Made by a program: the position numbers and the translations under genes. Shown piece by piece: positions 17,463-31,100 of a stretch of DNA of 64,000 nucleotides. Source of the DNA: Deltaproteobacteria bacterium (GTDB lineage Bacteria > Myxococcota_A > UBA9042 > PHBI01 > JACKFB01); the NCBI GenBank assembly GCA_020632695.1, contig JACKFB010000005.1, positions 124,001 through 188,000 of the forward strand, read 5' to 3'. Each line of letters begins with the position of its first letter. Within the stretch, counting starts at the first letter, position 1. The notes beneath the pieces were generated by a model, which did no database searches, was not told the DNA's origin, and saw nothing but the letters and a program-made list of their open reading frames with translations.

Positions 17463-20093
17463 ATGCTCGCTCGCCCCCCGCTCTGGTTCGGCGCTGCGGC
17501 CGTATTCCTGGTGGCGGGATGCGCGACCACCCGGCCGGCCCTGGAAGGCCCCGACGAGGGCGCCGTCCTGGAGGTCGTCAACCGTCTCCCCGGCCCCGAA
17601 CGGGTCTGGGTGCGCGAGCGCGCCGAGGCCGTCGTCCCGGGTGGCGCACGCGCGAGGATCCGCTGGCTGGTGCCCGGGCCCGCCGCCATCGAGGTGACGC
17701 CGCTGGTGGACGAGGGCATGGGCGGCGAGCCCACGCTGCGCACCTCGGTCGAGCTGGTGCGGGGGCAGCGCGTGGTCGTCGAGGTGCCCGGCACCGAGCC
17801 CCTGCCCCCGCCGCTGGGCGAGCTGGTGGTGGAGAACCTGCTCGCCGGCCCGGTGCGGGTGAGCCTGGACGACGCGCCGTTGGGCACCATCCTGGCCGAC
17901 GACACCGCGAGGTACCGCGACATCCCGGCCGGCACCCACACGGTGCGCGCGCGCGAGGCCGACTCGGGCCTGGCCATCGAGGAGAGCGTGCCCATCGAGG
18001 GCGACACCACCGTGACCTGGACGGCGCGCGCGCCGCGGGGAGGTGTGACGATCGTCAACGACGGCGCCGAGCCCGTCCTGCTGATCGTGGACGCCCGCGA
18101 CGTGGGCCGCCTCGAGCCGGGTGAGCGCCTCGACGTGGACGATCTGCTCGCCGGTACACACCTGGTGCGGGTCCACGGCGTCCAGTCGCGCCGCTCCGAG
18201 GAGCGCCGCGTCACGGTGGAGCCGGCGCGCCGCGTCGAGTGGCGGGTCGACGCGCCCCACGCCGAGGTGGAGGTGGTCAACCGCACCCCCGAGCGCGTCA
18301 TCCTGACCCTCCCGCCCCGCGAGGGCGAGACGGGCGACCGTCCCCGGGTCGAGGTCGAGCTGGCCCCGGGCGGGAGCCACATCCTGGCCGACCAGACCCC
18401 CGGCGAGCTGCAGCTCGAGGCCCGGGGCGAGCCGAGCGGCCTGCCCTACCGCGCCGCGCTGACGGTGCCGGCGGGCCAGCGCATCCAGTGGCAGATCCAG
18501 CCGGTGCGCGCCAGCGTGCGCGTCGAGAACGCGACCGGACGCCTGCTGTGGGTGAAGCTCGAGAACACCGGCCGCGAGGAGACCCTCCCCCCCGGCGCCA
18601 CCCGTATGCTGAGCGACCTGCCCGTCGAGCCGCTGCGCCTGCTGGTGGTCGACCGCGACCGCACGCTGGTCCTGCGCCGCACCCTGGACCCCGGCGCCGA
18701 CCGGACGGTGAGCTGGCGCATCGTAGCGCCCACCGGCAGCGTCGCGGTGGACAACCGCAGCGAGGAGGCGGTGGTCGTGTACGCCGACGCCCGCCGGGTG
18801 GGGCGCGTCGAGGCGGGCCACGAGGTGGTGCTGACCGGCGTGCCGGCCGGCGTCCGCCTGCTCGAGGCCGTCGGCGCGCGCACCGGCCACGTGTCCCGCG
18901 GCCAGCGGACGATCGAGGACGGAGGCTCGGTGGAGTGGGTGGTCGCGAACCCGCTGGCCTCGCTGGTGGTGACCAATCAGACCGGTGAGCCGCTGCTCAC
19001 CGAGGGCGTGCTCGCGGTCGACGAGGCGCGCATCGCGGCCGGGGCCCGGGCCCTGCTGCGCATCCCGGCGGGGGAGCTGGACCTGCGGCTGGTCGGCGAG
19101 GACAGCAGCATCGCGTGGCGCCATCGCGTGACCGCCGCGCCGGGCGAGGTCCTGGAGTGGCGCGTCGAGCCGGCCACCGGCAGCCTGCTGGTGACCAACA
19201 CGCTGAACGAGGCGATGGTCATCACCGTGGACGGCGAGGAGCGGGGCCGCATCGCCGCGCGTGGGCGGCTGTCGGTGGCCGGGCTCCAGGCCGGCCGGCA
19301 CTCCCTGCGCGCCGACGGGATGCAGAGCGGGCGGCTCTTGTCGGCCGAGCGCAGCGTGGCCCCGGACCACGAGGTCCACTGGGAGCTGGCGCCGATCCCC
19401 GCCCGCCTCATCATCTTCAACGAGAGCGCAGAGGCGCTGGCGATGTCCCTCGACGGGCGCCCCTACGGTCGGGTCGAGCCTCGCGCTCGGCAGGGCTTCG
19501 GGGCGCTGCCGAGCGGGCCGCACGAGGTGGTGCTGACGGCGCTGCGGGGCGGCTGGCAGGACACGCGCCAGCTCACCCTGGCGGACGGCGCCACCGAGAC
19601 GATCCACGTGCAGGCGCCGGGCGCGGTGCTGGTGCTGGCGAACCGCAGCGGCGAGCGCGTGCGGGTGGCCGTGGACGGCGCCGCGGTGACCGAGATCGCC
19701 GCGGGCGCGGTGAGCGAGCCGCTGGCCATCGAGTCCGGACGGCGGCGCGTCACCAGCGAGGGCGTCGACTCCGGCGCGATGCGGGTCTGGCGCGTCGAGA
19801 TCGCTCCGTCGCAGACGGTCCAGCTCGAGGTGCCGCCCGCCCATGCGCGCCTGGTCGTGGTCAACCAGGGCGCGTCGCTGATGGTGATCCGCGTCGACGG
19901 GCGCAAGGTGGGCGAGGTGGACCCCGGGCAGAGCGCCATCGTCGACGACCTCGCGCTCGGCGAGGCGGAGCTCGAGGCGACCGGACCGGACGGCGCCGTG
20001 GCCTATCGGGAACGGCGGGTGCTCGAGGCCGGCGCGACCACCACCTGGGTGCTCCCCGCGATCCCCACGGCGGACGGCGCGCCGCAGCCCTGA
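17463..20093 (+). CDS. lipoprotein of eleven tandem PEGA-like domains
   Basis: The product has 876 residues and a classic lipobox (FLVAGC, Cys about residue 20). After that the whole protein is made of about eleven units of 70-85 residues. Each opens with a strand of the form [AG]xLxVxNxx, for example GELVVENLL, GVTIVNDGA, AEVEVVNRT, GSVAVDNRS, GSLLVTNTL, ARLIIFNES and ARLVVVNQG. A vDGxxxGxIxPG-like strand pair follows, and units end near VEWRV or VSWRI. This matches the PEGA/carboxypeptidase-regulatory-like beta-sandwich pattern. Such stalks commonly project from the outer membrane. The sequence shows no enzymatic domain. A hairpin follows the stop codon. Confidence 0.8.
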   Translation: MLARPPLWFGAAAVFLVAGCATTRPALEGPDEGAVLEVVNRLPGPERVWVRERAEAVVPGGARARIRWLVPGPAAIEVTPLVDEGMGGEPTLRTSVELVRGQRVVVEVPGTEPLPPPLGELVVENLLAGPVRVSLDDAPLGTILADDTARYRDIPAGTHTVRAREADSGLAIEESVPIEGDTTVTWTARAPRGGVTIVNDGAEPVLLIVDARDVGRLEPGERLDVDDLLAGTHLVRVHGVQSRRSEERRVTVEPARRVEWRVDAPHAEVEVVNRTPERVILTLPPREGETGDRPRVEVELAPGGSHILADQTPGELQLEARGEPSGLPYRAALTVPAGQRIQWQIQPVRASVRVENATGRLLWVKLENTGREETLPPGATRMLSDLPVEPLRLLVVDRDRTLVLRRTLDPGADRTVSWRIVAPTGSVAVDNRSEEAVVVYADARRVGRVEAGHEVVLTGVPAGVRLLEAVGARTGHVSRGQRTIEDGGSVEWVVANPLASLVVTNQTGEPLLTEGVLAVDEARIAAGARALLRIPAGELDLRLVGEDSSIAWRHRVTAAPGEVLEWRVEPATGSLLVTNTLNEAMVITVDGEERGRIAARGRLSVAGLQAGRHSLRADGMQSGRLLSAERSVAPDHEVHWELAPIPARLIIFNESAEALAMSLDGRPYGRVEPRARQGFGALPSGPHEVVLTALRGGWQDTRQLTLADGATETIHVQAPGAVLVLANRSGERVRVAVDGAAVTEIAAGAVSEPLAIESGRRRVTSEGVDSGAMRVWRVEIAPSQTVQLEVPPAHARLVVVNQGASLMVIRVDGRKVGEVDPGQSAIVDDLALGEAELEATGPDGAVAYRERRVLEAGATTTWVLPAIPTADGAPQP

Positions 20094-20105
20094 GTTCTGC
20101 GGGCG

Positions 20106-20127
20106 ACCCCCTCCAGAACGCGGGGGT
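20106..20127 (+). terminator. hairpin after PEGA-like gene
   Basis: ACCCCC (20106-20111) and GGGGGT (20122-20127) flank a ten-base loop just after the stop and just before the dnaK promoter. No T tract follows. Confidence 0.35.
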
Positions 20128-20130
20128 GGG

Positions 20131-20158
20131 TTGACGCGCCGGGATCGGGACCTACATT
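20131..20158 (+). promoter_or_regulatory. promoter of dnaK
   Basis: TTGACG (20131-20136) and TACATT (20153-20158) are separated by 16 bp. The predicted transcript has a leader of about 185 bases before the dnaK ATG. I see no CIRCE element and no heat-shock-sigma-type -10, so this looks like a housekeeping promoter. Confidence 0.6.
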
Positions 20159-20348
20159 CGGCTCCGCTCGGCTGGCGTGTCCGCCTGGGAGACGCGGTCG
20201 GGCGAAGCAACGCCCCCGAAGGCGCGGGCCCGACGATGGCCCCCTGACCCGACCGGGCCCCCAACCCGATTCCTGGCGACGCCCGCACGAGGCGGCGCCG
20301 ACCGACCTCTTCTCAATGCATGCGGCCCTGCCGCCACGGGAGTTCACG

Positions 20349-22244
<1,896 letters not shown>

Positions 22245-22275
22245 CCGACGCGGCACCATGCCAGGGCGCGAGGGC

Positions 22276-22305
22276 GAGCCCCGGAGGAGCGATCCTCCGG
22301 GGCTC
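22276..22305 (+). terminator. strong hairpin after dnaK
   Basis: GAGCCCCGGAGGA (22276-22288) and TCCTCCGGGGCTC (22293-22305) form a perfect 13 bp stem with a four-base GCGA loop, 31 bases after the dnaK stop. The loop is GNRA-like. No T tract follows, but stability alone makes it a credible terminator or mRNA 3' end. Confidence 0.7.
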
Positions 22306-22380
22306 CGTCGCTTGAATGAGCGGACCCGCGCGGCGTCTGCCACAGCCTCGCCAGCCACCCCGCCCGAAGGGAGCCCTCGA

Positions 22381-22680
22381 ATGGCCCGTATCCTTTCCGG
22401 TCTCCTCCTGGCCCTCCTGCTCGGCGCTTGCGGCGCCGGCGCCGGCTCGGGCATCCCCTGCGAGTCGACGATCGAGTGCCCGGGCCAGGAGCAGTGCGTG
22501 CTCACGACCTGCGCCGCGACCACCGCGACCTGCCAGAACCTGTGCGTGACCGACGCCGAGTGCACGGGAGGCATCGACTCCAGCCCCAGCGGCGCGAGCT
22601 GCCTGCCCACCAGCACCGAGAGCTGTCCCGAGCGGCGCACCAGCGATCAGGAAGCCGACGACTCCTTCTGCGTCGAGTAG
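22381..22680 (+). CDS. small Cys-rich lipoprotein
   Basis: This 99-residue protein begins with a textbook lipoprotein signal (MARILSGLLLALLLGAC). The mature part has about eight further cysteines, in CESTIEC, EQCVLTTC, TCQNLC, AECTGG and SCLP. These probably form disulphides in the periplasm or at the surface. ATG 22381 follows AAGGGAG. It resembles short myxobacterial DUF-less Cys-rich lipoproteins; no function is known. It lies downstream of the dnaK hairpin, so it is probably not a dnaK operon member. Confidence 0.7.
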   Translation: MARILSGLLLALLLGACGAGAGSGIPCESTIECPGQEQCVLTTCAATTATCQNLCVTDAECTGGIDSSPSGASCLPTSTESCPERRTSDQEADDSFCVE

Positions 22681-22686
22681 CTGGGG

Positions 22687-24252
<1,566 letters not shown>

Positions 24253-24387
24253 GCCTCCGAGGTTGGCCCCGGATTCGGTCCCGCGCAATGCACCAGCAGG
24301 ACGCCGGGCCCGGAGCCACCGCAATCCCGTGGTCATCCCGGGGCCATGGGATTAGGCTCCGGACCGACCTCGACCAGGAGGGGGACC

Positions 24388-25452
24388 GTGGAAGCCAGAC
24401 AGCTCAGGATCGGCGTCATCGGCGGCGACGGGATCGGTCCCGAGGTGGTCCGCGAGGCGATCAAGGTGCTCTCGGCGGTCAGCCCGCCGGCGTCGCTGGC
24501 CTTCGACGAGCTCCCCTACGGCGCCGACCACACCCTGGAGACGGGCGTCACGCTGCCGCCCGGCGAGATGGAGCGCTTCGCTCGCGACTACGACGCCCTC
24601 CTGCTGGGCGCGCTGGGCGACCCGCGCATCCCCGACATGCGCCACGCGGTCGACATCCTCATGGGCGCGCGGCGGAAGCTCGACCTCTACATCAACAAGC
24701 GCCCGGTGCGCCTGCTCCAGGACCGCCTGACGCCGCTGAAGGACCGACACCGCGGCGACATCGATCTGGTCATCTTCCGCGAGAACACCGAGGGCGCGTA
24801 CGCCGGCATCGGCGGGGCGCTCAAGGCCGGCACCCGCGACGAGGTCGCCGTCACCGAGATGATCGCCACCTGGAAGGGCACCGACCGCATCGTGCGAGCC
24901 GCCTTCGAGTGGGCCCGCGCCAACGGGCGCCGCCGCGTCTGCATGGCCTCGAAGTACAACGCCATCCCCCACGCCCACGGGCTGTGGGCGCGCGTGTTCC
25001 GGGAGGTGAGCGCCGAGTTCCCGGACATCGAGGCCACCGCCCTCTTCGCCGACGTGGTGGCCATGGAGCTGGTCCGGGACCCCACCCGCTTCGACGTCAT
25101 CGTGACCTCGAACCTGCTGGGCGACATCCTGAGCGACCTGGCGGCCCAGATCGTCGGTGGCATCGGGCTGGCACCCTCGGCCAACATCCACCCGGGCCGC
25201 ACCTCGCTCTTCGAGCCCGTCCACGGCTCCGCGCCGGACATCGCCGGGCGGGGTCTGGCCAACCCGCTGGCGGCCGTGTTGACCGGCGCGATGATGCTGC
25301 GCCACCTCGATCGACGCGAGGACGCCGCGCGCGTGGAGGCCGCCGTCGACCGGGTCCTGCACGAGGGGTCGACCACACCCGACCTGGGCGGGACGCTGAC
25401 CACGGCCGGCGTGGGCGACGCCGTCGTGGAGGCCCTGGGCCGCGACCGCTGA
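24388..25452 (+). CDS. isocitrate/isopropylmalate-type beta-decarboxylating dehydrogenase, NAD-dependent
   Basis: The 354-residue enzyme belongs to the family that oxidatively decarboxylates malate derivatives. Visible blocks are IGVIGGDGIGPEVVREAI at the N-terminus, DLYINKRPVRLL, VIFRENTEGAYAGIGG, SNLLGDILSDLAAQIVGGIG and EPVHGSAPDIAGRGLANP. The Asp-Ile after GSAP is the NAD-type signature; NADP isocitrate dehydrogenases have Lys-Tyr. The substrate loop RENTEG is unlike classical LeuB and closer to homoisocitrate, tartrate or atypical isopropylmalate enzymes. GTG 24388 follows AGGAGG at 24376-24381. It may form an operon with the thiolase and synthase downstream. Exact substrate is uncertain. 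Confidence 0.85.
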   Translation: MEARQLRIGVIGGDGIGPEVVREAIKVLSAVSPPASLAFDELPYGADHTLETGVTLPPGEMERFARDYDALLLGALGDPRIPDMRHAVDILMGARRKLDLYINKRPVRLLQDRLTPLKDRHRGDIDLVIFRENTEGAYAGIGGALKAGTRDEVAVTEMIATWKGTDRIVRAAFEWARANGRRRVCMASKYNAIPHAHGLWARVFREVSAEFPDIEATALFADVVAMELVRDPTRFDVIVTSNLLGDILSDLAAQIVGGIGLAPSANIHPGRTSLFEPVHGSAPDIAGRGLANPLAAVLTGAMMLRHLDRREDAARVEAAVDRVLHEGSTTPDLGGTLTTAGVGDAVVEALGRDR

Positions 25453-25567
25453 GCAGAGACGAGGGCCGCCGCGCGCCGGGGCCGTCCAGCCGTTGGGCGG
25501 CTCGGCGAGCCGTGCTATGAAGCCAGCGATGCGGCCGCCGCCCGCATCTGAACATCCCGGGGGGAGC

Positions 25568-26758
25568 ATGAACCAGCTCGGCAAGGACATCGTCATCGTC
25601 GCCGCGAAGCGCACGCCGTTCGGCAGCTTCAGCGGAAGTCTCGCATCGTTCTCGGCCACCGATCTCGGGGTCCACGCGGCCAAGGCCGCCCTCGAGGCGG
25701 GTGGCGTGGACGCCGCAGACATCGACGCGGTCATCTTCGGCAACGTGATCCAGTCCTCGAAGGACGCCATCTACCTGGCGCGCCACGTGGGCCTCCGGGC
25801 CGGCGTACCCGAGTCGGTGCCCGCGCTGACCGTCAACCGGCTGTGCGGATCGGGCTTCCAGGCCGTCGTCAGCGCCGCCCAGGAGATCCTCACCGGCCAG
25901 GCCACCGCGGTGCTCTGCGGAGGCGCCGAGTCGATGAGCCAGGCCCCCTTCGTCGTCTGGGGCGCCCGCCAGGGCCTGCGCCTGGGCGAGAAGCCGATGA
26001 GCGACTACCTCTGGGACTCCCTCTTCGACACCTACGCCGGCGCGCCCATGAGCCAGACGGCCGAGAACCTCGCCAAGCGCTACGAGATCGACCGGGCCGC
26101 CTCCGACGCGTTCGCGCTGGTCAGCCAGCAGCGCTTCGCCGATGCGCAGGCCAACGGGCGCCTCGACGCCGAGATCGCCCCCATCGTCGTGAAGTCTCGA
26201 AAAGGAGACACCACGGTGTCTCGAGACGAGCACAACCGTCCCGACACGACGCTGGCGACGCTGTCCAAGCTGCGCACCGCCTTCGGCGAGGGGGGCATCA
26301 TCACCGCCGGCAACGCGTCGGGCATCAACGACGGCGCGGCGGCGATGGTGGTGACCACGGCCGAGCGCGCCCGCGAGCGGGGCTGGACGCCGCTTTGCCG
26401 ACTGGTGTCGTGGGGCATCAGCGGCTGCGACCCGAAGATCATGGGCATCGGGCCGGTGGGGGCCATCCGCAACGCCTTGCGGATGGCAGACGTCGCGCTG
26501 GGCGACCTCGACCTCGTCGAGGTCAACGAGGCCTTCGCGCCGCAATACCTCGCCGTCGAGCGCGAGCTGGGGCTGGACCGCGAGCGCACCAACGTCGACG
26601 GCGGCGCCATCGCGGTCGGGCACCCCCTGGCCGCCTCCGGTGCCCGCATCACCGCCCACCTGGCCTACGAGCTGCGCCGCCGCGAGGCCCGGCTGGGCGT
26701 GGGCTCGGCGTGCATCGGCGGCGGCCAGGGCATCGCCGTCCTGCTCGAGACGGTCTGA
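25568..26758 (+). CDS. thiolase (acetyl-CoA acetyltransferase family)
   Basis: Thiolases condense or cleave acyl-CoA thioesters. The nucleophilic Cys is in NRLCGSGFQA near residue 90, the His in GGAIAVGHPLAASGAR, and the second Cys in CIGGGQG near the C-terminus, with NEAFA also present. The 396-residue length is that of the PhaA/AtoB group, which makes acetoacetyl-CoA; degradative enzymes of the FadA type cannot be excluded. ATG 25568 follows GGGGGAG. It lies 2 bp before the synthase gene at 26761, so the two are almost certainly co-transcribed. Acetoacetyl-CoA formation would suit the crotonyl-CoA pathway at the other end of the window, but linkage is only functional speculation. Confidence 0.9.
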   Translation: MNQLGKDIVIVAAKRTPFGSFSGSLASFSATDLGVHAAKAALEAGGVDAADIDAVIFGNVIQSSKDAIYLARHVGLRAGVPESVPALTVNRLCGSGFQAVVSAAQEILTGQATAVLCGGAESMSQAPFVVWGARQGLRLGEKPMSDYLWDSLFDTYAGAPMSQTAENLAKRYEIDRAASDAFALVSQQRFADAQANGRLDAEIAPIVVKSRKGDTTVSRDEHNRPDTTLATLSKLRTAFGEGGIITAGNASGINDGAAAMVVTTAERARERGWTPLCRLVSWGISGCDPKIMGIGPVGAIRNALRMADVALGDLDLVEVNEAFAPQYLAVERELGLDRERTNVDGGAIAVGHPLAASGARITAHLAYELRRREARLGVGSACIGGGQGIAVLLETV

Positions 26759-26760
26759 AC

Positions 26761-28014
26761 ATGGGACACCCCGACGAAGAGGCGCTCTTCCACGACTGGA
26801 ACCGCGTGGGGTTCGAGGGCCCGCTGGTCCAGGGACGCATCACGCTGCTCGACGAGACGCTGCGCGACGGCATCCAGTCGCCGAGCGCAGTGGACCCCTC
26901 GATCGAGGACAAGAAGCAGATCCTGCGATACATGGCGCGGCTGGGGATCGGCAGCGCCGACATCGGGCTCCCCGGCGCCGGCAAGCGCGCGGTGGAGGAC
27001 GTGCAGGCGCTCTGCGAGACGATCCGCGACGAGCGCCTGCCCATCGCCGCCGGGTGCGCGGCCCGGACGCACCCGAACGACATCCAGCCGATCATCGACC
27101 TCTCCCGGGAGACGGGCGTGCGGCTCGAGGTCCTGACCTTCCTGGGTACCAGCCCCATCCGCCAGTACGCGGAGAACTGGGATCTGGACCGCCTGGAGCA
27201 GCTCGTGGCTCGCGCGGTCGACCTCGCGGTCAAGGCCGACCTCCCGGTGGCCTTCGTCACCGAGGACACGGTGCGCTCGAGCCCGCGCACCCTGGAGCGC
27301 CTGTTCCGCACGGCCATCGACCACGGCGCGCAGCGGCTGGTGCTCTGCGACACGGTGGGCCACGCCACCCCCGACGGGATCCGCGCGCTGGTCCAGTGGA
27401 CCCGTGAGCTGGTCGACCGGATGGGCGCCACCGTCGGGCTCGACTGGCACGGGCACAACGACCGCGGCCTGGCCGTGGTCAACTCGCTCTACGCGGCGCA
27501 GTACGGCTGCGACCGCATCCACGGGACGGCGCTGGGCATCGGCGAGCGGGTCGGCAACGCCGCGCTGGACCAGATCCTGGTGAACCTGCGCCTGCTGGAC
27601 GCCGTGGACTGCGACCTCTCCGCGCTGATGGCCTACTGCCGCAGCGTGAGCGAGGCCACGAAGACGCCCATCCCGCGCAACTACCCGGTGGTCGGGGAGG
27701 ACGCCTTCCGGACGGCCACCGGCGTGCACGCCGCCGCCATCATCAAGGCGCGGGAGAAGGGCGACGCCTGGCTGGCGGACCGCGTCTATTCCGGCGTGCC
27801 GGCGAGCATGGTGGGCAAGCACCAGATCATCGAGATCGGTCACATGTCGGGCGAGTCGAACGTGACCGCCTGGCTCGCCGATCACGGCTACGAGCCCTCC
27901 CCCGCCCTGGTCGCCGAGGTGTTCCGGGCGGCGAAGCGCTCCAAGCGCACGCTGCACGACGACGAGATCCTGGCGGTGGTCCGCGGCTTCACCTCGGCGC
28001 CCGGCGAGGCTTGA
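26761..28014 (+). CDS. 2-isopropylmalate/homocitrate synthase-type DRE-TIM enzyme
   Basis: These TIM-barrel synthases condense acetyl-CoA with a 2-oxo acid. The metal and catalytic motifs are LDETLRDGIQSPSA near residue 30, the HGHND metal site in DWHGHNDRG, GHATPDG, and GIGERVGNAALDQIL. The 417-residue protein lacks the C-terminal leucine-binding regulatory domain of classical LeuA (over 500 residues), so leucine feedback control of the usual kind is unlikely. It starts two bases after the thiolase stop. The dehydrogenase 1.3 kb upstream would suit the next-but-one step of a 2-oxo-acid elongation pathway, but an aconitase-type isomerase is not encoded here. Homocitrate, isopropylmalate and citramalate synthase remain open. 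Confidence 0.85.
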   Translation: MGHPDEEALFHDWNRVGFEGPLVQGRITLLDETLRDGIQSPSAVDPSIEDKKQILRYMARLGIGSADIGLPGAGKRAVEDVQALCETIRDERLPIAAGCAARTHPNDIQPIIDLSRETGVRLEVLTFLGTSPIRQYAENWDLDRLEQLVARAVDLAVKADLPVAFVTEDTVRSSPRTLERLFRTAIDHGAQRLVLCDTVGHATPDGIRALVQWTRELVDRMGATVGLDWHGHNDRGLAVVNSLYAAQYGCDRIHGTALGIGERVGNAALDQILVNLRLLDAVDCDLSALMAYCRSVSEATKTPIPRNYPVVGEDAFRTATGVHAAAIIKAREKGDAWLADRVYSGVPASMVGKHQIIEIGHMSGESNVTAWLADHGYEPSPALVAEVFRAAKRSKRTLHDDEILAVVRGFTSAPGEA

Positions 28015-28193
28015 CCCGCTGAAGGGTGCCGGCCGCCGGGCTCGGCTCCGGCGCGCGTGCCGACTGCGAGGCCTGGCCCCAGCGCGCGAGCGGGCAGCGA
28101 GGCGCAGCCCGGGCGCCGCCTTCGTCCGGCGGCGGCAGGCCCGGGGCGACGAGGCGCCGGCGGCACGGAGCCCCGCCGGCACCAGCGCTCGCC

Positions 28194-31100
28194 TCAGAAG
28201 CAGCGCTGCTGGCGCTGTTCGGTGTTGTCCGCGCAGAAGTTGAACGACTGGGTGTGGCAGCCGAGCTGCCAGGTCTTCGTCTCACCGCAAGCCGCCAGCC
28301 CGCCGCGCCAGCCGGACTTCCCGCCATCGCAGATGAGGCCGAAGATCGCGCCCGAGCAGCCCGAGCCCGAGAGGTTGAACTCGCGGGTCTCCTTGCCATC
28401 GCAGTTGTAGTCGAAGCCGCCGCCGGGCAGGGGCTGGGTGTACCAGCCCGCGGCGCCGGGGAAGGCCAGCTTCGACTTGTCGTTGCAGTCCTGGTCGTTG
28501 TTGGCCGTGTACTTCCCGGCGATGTCGGGCGAGCAGGCCAGCTTGGGCGGCTTGTTGGGGTCGCCGAAGCCGTCCCCGTCCCCGTCGTAGTAGTAGAGCG
28601 CGTTCATCGCCGTGTCCTCGTCGGTCACGCCGTCGCAGTCGTTGTCCAGCCCGTCGCACACCTCGCTGGCGCCGAAATAGGTGTTGCTGTTCAGGTCGTT
28701 GCAGTCGCCGCCGGCGATGTAGATGGCTCGGAACAGACCGCTGGGTGCGCACAGGCACTTGCCCAGGGCCCCGTCGGCGTAGAAGCCGTCGCCGTCCAGA
28801 TCGATGTGATAGAAGAGGCAGCCCTGCGCGCCCTCCTCGTCGGTGACGCCGTCACAGTCGTTGTCGATGTTGTCGCACTGCTCGATCTGTCCGGTGGAGA
28901 CGTCGGGGTTCTTCGGCTGGCAGTCCTGCCCGTTCTCCACCCCGTCGTTGTCCATGTCGTCGTCGCAGACGTCCCCGTACTTGTCCTTGTCGAAGTTCGC
29001 CTGGTCGAAGTTGGGGATGAAGGGGCAGTTGTCGGCCCCGTCCGGCACCTGGTCGCCGTCCTTGTCGGAGTCACAGGTGTCGCCGAGGCTGTCGCCGTCG
29101 GTGTCGATCTGCGCCTCGTTCCAGTTCAGCGGGCAGTTGTCGTCGCCGTCCGGCACCCCGTCGTTGTCGTCGTCGGGGTCGCACTCGTTGCCGATGCCGT
29201 CCATGTCGGGCTGATCCGCCTGGCCGGCGTTCTTCACCAGCGGGCAGTTGTCCGTCTCGTCGGGCACGCCGTCGTTGTCGTCGTCGGGGTCGCACGCATT
29301 GCCGAGGCCGTCCAGGTCGGTGTCGAGCTGGTTCGGGTTGGCCAGCACCGGGCAGTTGTCGGTCAGGTCGTTGACGCCGTCGTTGTCGTCGTCGCTGTCG
29401 CAGGCGTCGCCGACCCCGTCCTTGTCCAGATCCTCCTGCTGCGGGTTCGCGTCCAGGGGACAGTTGTCTTCGCCGTCCAGCTTGCCGTCGTTGTCGTCGT
29501 CCGCGTCGCAGGCGTTGCCCTGGGCGTCCATGTCCTTGTTCGCCTGGTCCGGGTTGTAGACCTTGGGACAGTTGTCTTCGCCGTCCAGCTTGCCGTCGTT
29601 GTCGTCGTCGGGGTCACAGACGTCGCCGATGCCGTCCTTGTCGTTGTCCGCCTGCGTCGGGTTGGCGTCCTTCGGACAGTTGTCCTGCGAGTCGACCACG
29701 TCGTCGCCGTCGAAGTCGAAGTCGCACACGTCGCCGATCTTGTCGCCGTCCGTGTCCTTCTGGTCGACGTTGTAGATGAGCGGGCAGTTGTCCTGGGTGT
29801 CCGGCACGTTGTCGCCGTCGTCGTCGCTGTCGCAGACGTCACCCTGCTTGTCGTCGTCGGTGTCCTTCTGGTTGAGGTTGGCGTCCTTGGGACAATTGTC
29901 GAGCGTGTCGAGCACGCCGTCCCCGTCGTCGTCGTCGTCGCAGAGGTCGCCGACGCCGTCCTTGTCCAGGTCCGCCTGGTCGGCGTTGGCCGTGTCCGGG
30001 CAGTTGTCCACGTCGTTCGCCTTGTCGTCGCCGTCCCGATCGTCGTCGCAGAGGTCGCCGATGTTGTCCTTGTCGGCGTCCTTCTGGGTCGGATTCACGA
30101 CCGTCTTGCAGTTGTCGGCCCCGTCCGGCACGCCGTCGCCGTCGTCGTCGTCGTCGCAGACGTCGCCCTTGTCGTCGCCGTCGAGGTCGGCCTGGTCCGT
30201 GTTGGCCACGAAGGGGCAGTTGTCATCGACATCCAGGACGTTGTCGTTGTCGTCGTCGTCGTCGCACGAGTCCCCGATCTCGTCCTTGTCGTTGTCGCTC
30301 TGCAGGAAGTTCGACTTCAGCGGGCAGTTGTCGTCGACGTCGGGCACCGAGTCGTTGTCGTCGTCGGGGTCGCACGCGTCGCCACCGTCGGGGCTGAAGT
30401 CGTGGTTCGCCTGGTCGGAGTTCTTGATCTTCGGGCAGTTGTCCTGCTCGTTCGGCACCCCGTCGTCGTCGATGTCGGGGTCGATGCAGTCGGCCAGCTT
30501 GTCCTGGTCGGTGTCGGGGTACCCGTCGTCGGTCACGCCGTTGCAGTCGTTGTCGAGGCCGTCGCAGGTGTCGGGCTTGGGATCGGCGCCCTGGCACTTG
30601 ATCTCGCCGCCCACGCACGCCGACACGCCGGCGCAGCCGCCGGTGCCGTCGGGGTTGGGGATCACGCAGGGGCTCGCCGGGAAGCCCTCGTCGGTCACCC
30701 CGTCGCAGTCGTCGTCGACGCCGTCGCAGTCCTCGAACTGCGCCGCCTTGCCCAGGCAGGGCCCCAGCCCGTCCGCCTCGCAGGAGCGCGCCCCCGGGCA
30801 GGCCCCGAACTCGTTGACGACCTGGCACGGCGTGGCCACCTGCAGGTCGACCGCGCGAGGCGAGCAGTCGCACTGCTCGTCGACGGGGACGCACTGCCGG
30901 TCGTTGGCCGCGGCGGCGCCGGGGATGGTCTCGCACGCGTAGCCGTCGGGGCACGGCGGATCGGAGTCCTCGCAGCGACGCCCGCAGAAGCTGCCCGCGC
31001 CGCCGCCGGTGCCCGCCGGGATGCACAGGTGCGACTGGCCGCCCTGCAGCGTGTTGCAGTCGGCGTTCGTCGTGCAGGGGTTGCACAGGTCCAGCTCGGT

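Noticed and set aside
14901..20288. A 1795-codon open frame on the minus strand
   Set aside because: It is antisense to the HEAT, VWA and PEGA-like genes. High GC removes stop codons in antisense frames. The composition is Arg/His/Gly-rich with no recognisable domain.
28900..30500. Regularly spaced DNA repeats of about 100 bases, CRISPR-like at first sight
   Set aside because: The repeats encode TSP3 motifs in an open frame, and repeat and spacer vary together, so this is a protein repeat.
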